A stretch of 15,598 bases of DNA from positions 1 to 15,598 of the forward strand of contig CAKRHL010000036.1 of NCBI GenBank assembly GCA_934338765.1, in the 5' to 3' direction. This DNA is from an uncultured Lachnospiraceae bacterium. GTDB taxonomy: Bacteria > Bacillota > Clostridia > Lachnospirales > Lachnospiraceae. Each line of letters starts with the position of its first letter. The first letter of the stretch is position 1. Both the position numbers and the translations under genes were made by a program. Shown here in pieces: positions 14,951 to 15,598 of the stretch. The notes beneath the pieces were generated by a model. That model searched no databases and was not told the origin of the DNA. It worked only from the letters and a program-made list of their open reading frames with translations.

Positions 14951-15598
14951 TTACGCTTCCGTTATATCATGAATACTTTTTCTGATATTATCTACACGAA
15001 AGAAAGAAATATTCTCTTCCAGAGACTTGGACATCTCCTGAAGCTGCTGTGCAGACTCTGCCAGAAGATTGATCGCTGCATTCATCTCCTCCATAGAAGC
15101 CGTTGTCTCCTCTGTGGATGCCGCATTCTGCTCTGAAATTGCAGAGAGATTTGAGATCACATCTGCCACATTGGCACGGGCACTGTTGCAATGCTCTGTC
15201 TGCTGGCGGATCATTCCTGCTGCCTGGGCGGCACCACTGATACCATCGCCAACCTCCACGATCTGCTTTCTGGTTGCATGCAGCTTCTCCTGCTGCTCAT
15301 TCATAATCTTCTGAACCTCTTCCATGACCTGTACGGAATTTTCGGAATCCTTCAAAAGATCTCTAATAATATCGGCAATACTTCCTGCCGATTCATTACT
15401 CTGCTCTGCAAGCTTCTGGATCTGTCCTGCTACCACTGCAAATCCGCGTCCCTGCTCTCCGGCACGGGCTGCCTCAATAGAGGCGTTTAATGACAGGAGA
15501 TTGGTCTCTTCGGCAATAGAAGTGATCAGATCAACCGCCGCACGGATCTTTAATGCAGACTCATTGGTTGCATTTACCTGACGGGAAATCTCCTTGAC
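14951..15598 (-). CDS. Methyl-accepting chemotaxis protein, C-terminal part (runs off right edge)
   Basis: Translation is open from the right edge to a TAA at 14951, giving 215 residues of the cytoplasmic signalling domain of a chemoreceptor. The highly conserved hairpin tip is present as [20 protein letters not shown] followed by [13 protein letters not shown], where CheA and CheW bind. Downstream is the long returning helix of heptad-rich sequence, including [20 protein letters not shown], a typical methylation-helix type region. The N-terminal sensing and membrane parts lie outside the window, so the ligand is unknown. The end shows no NWETF-type CheR tether. It suggests a motile ancestor or a related signalling use. 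Confidence 0.94.
   Translation of the reverse strand, partial: VKEISRQVNATNESALKIRAAVDLITSIAEETNLLSLNASIEAARAGEQGRGFAVVAGQIQKLAEQSNESAGSIADIIRDLLKDSENSVQVMEEVQKIMNEQQEKLHATRKQIVEVGDGISGAAQAAGMIRQQTEHCNSARANVADVISNLSAISEQNAASTEETTASMEEMNAAINLLAESAQQLQEMSKSLEENISFFRVDNIRKSIHDITEA

Overview
The window looks like a chromosomal segment of a spore-forming Clostridia species, most likely a Lachnospiraceae gut anaerobe. Support: a SpoIIID gene; strong AGGAGG-type ribosome binding sites; Gram-positive style RpoB, TrkAH and MurG proteins; a small DUF4250-type protein; and a cytoplasmic GH3 glycosidase. The genus call is inference. I see no rRNA, tRNA, CRISPR array, insertion sequence or phage gene. No gene-free stretch exceeds about 240 bases, and most of the sequence is coding.

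Left (1-5580): the 5' part of rpoB runs leftward off the edge of the window. Facing away from it is a GH3 beta-glycosidase gene. The 213-base gap between them is dense with promoters: the -35 elements for the two directions overlap, and a further extended -10 promoter for the glycosidase lies inside the rpoB leader. rpoB is not preceded by rplL/rplJ here.

Middle-left (5534-8977): spoIIID points left, with a GTG start and a sigma-E-like promoter. It is convergent with the glycosidase, and its last codons form one arm of the shared terminator hairpin. Divergent from it is a trkA-trkH operon for potassium uptake, with a near-consensus housekeeping promoter and a strong terminator that works in both directions.

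Middle-right (9027-12762): a leftward three-gene operon encodes a membrane-anchored adaptor of the HlyD/MacA/YknX kind, a MacB/LolD-type ABC ATPase and a MacB/FtsX-type permease. Together they would form a tripartite efflux or export pump in a one-membrane cell. The adaptor carries a roughly 70-residue polar insert at a beta-hairpin turn and a Gly/Met-rich tail.

Right (12875-15598): murG, the lipid II synthase, stands outside a dcw cluster with its own promoter. A 58-residue DUF4250-type gene follows and ends at a 19-bp perfect-stem terminator. Converging on it are a GNAT acetyltransferase and the C-terminal half of a methyl-accepting chemotaxis protein, both leftward; the latter runs off the right edge.

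Most genes are ordinary housekeeping or transport genes. The points most worth a second look are the rpoB/glycosidase promoter region, the terminator built into the end of spoIIID, and the unusual low-complexity parts of the efflux adaptor. I found no convincing new defence, mobile or biosynthetic system.
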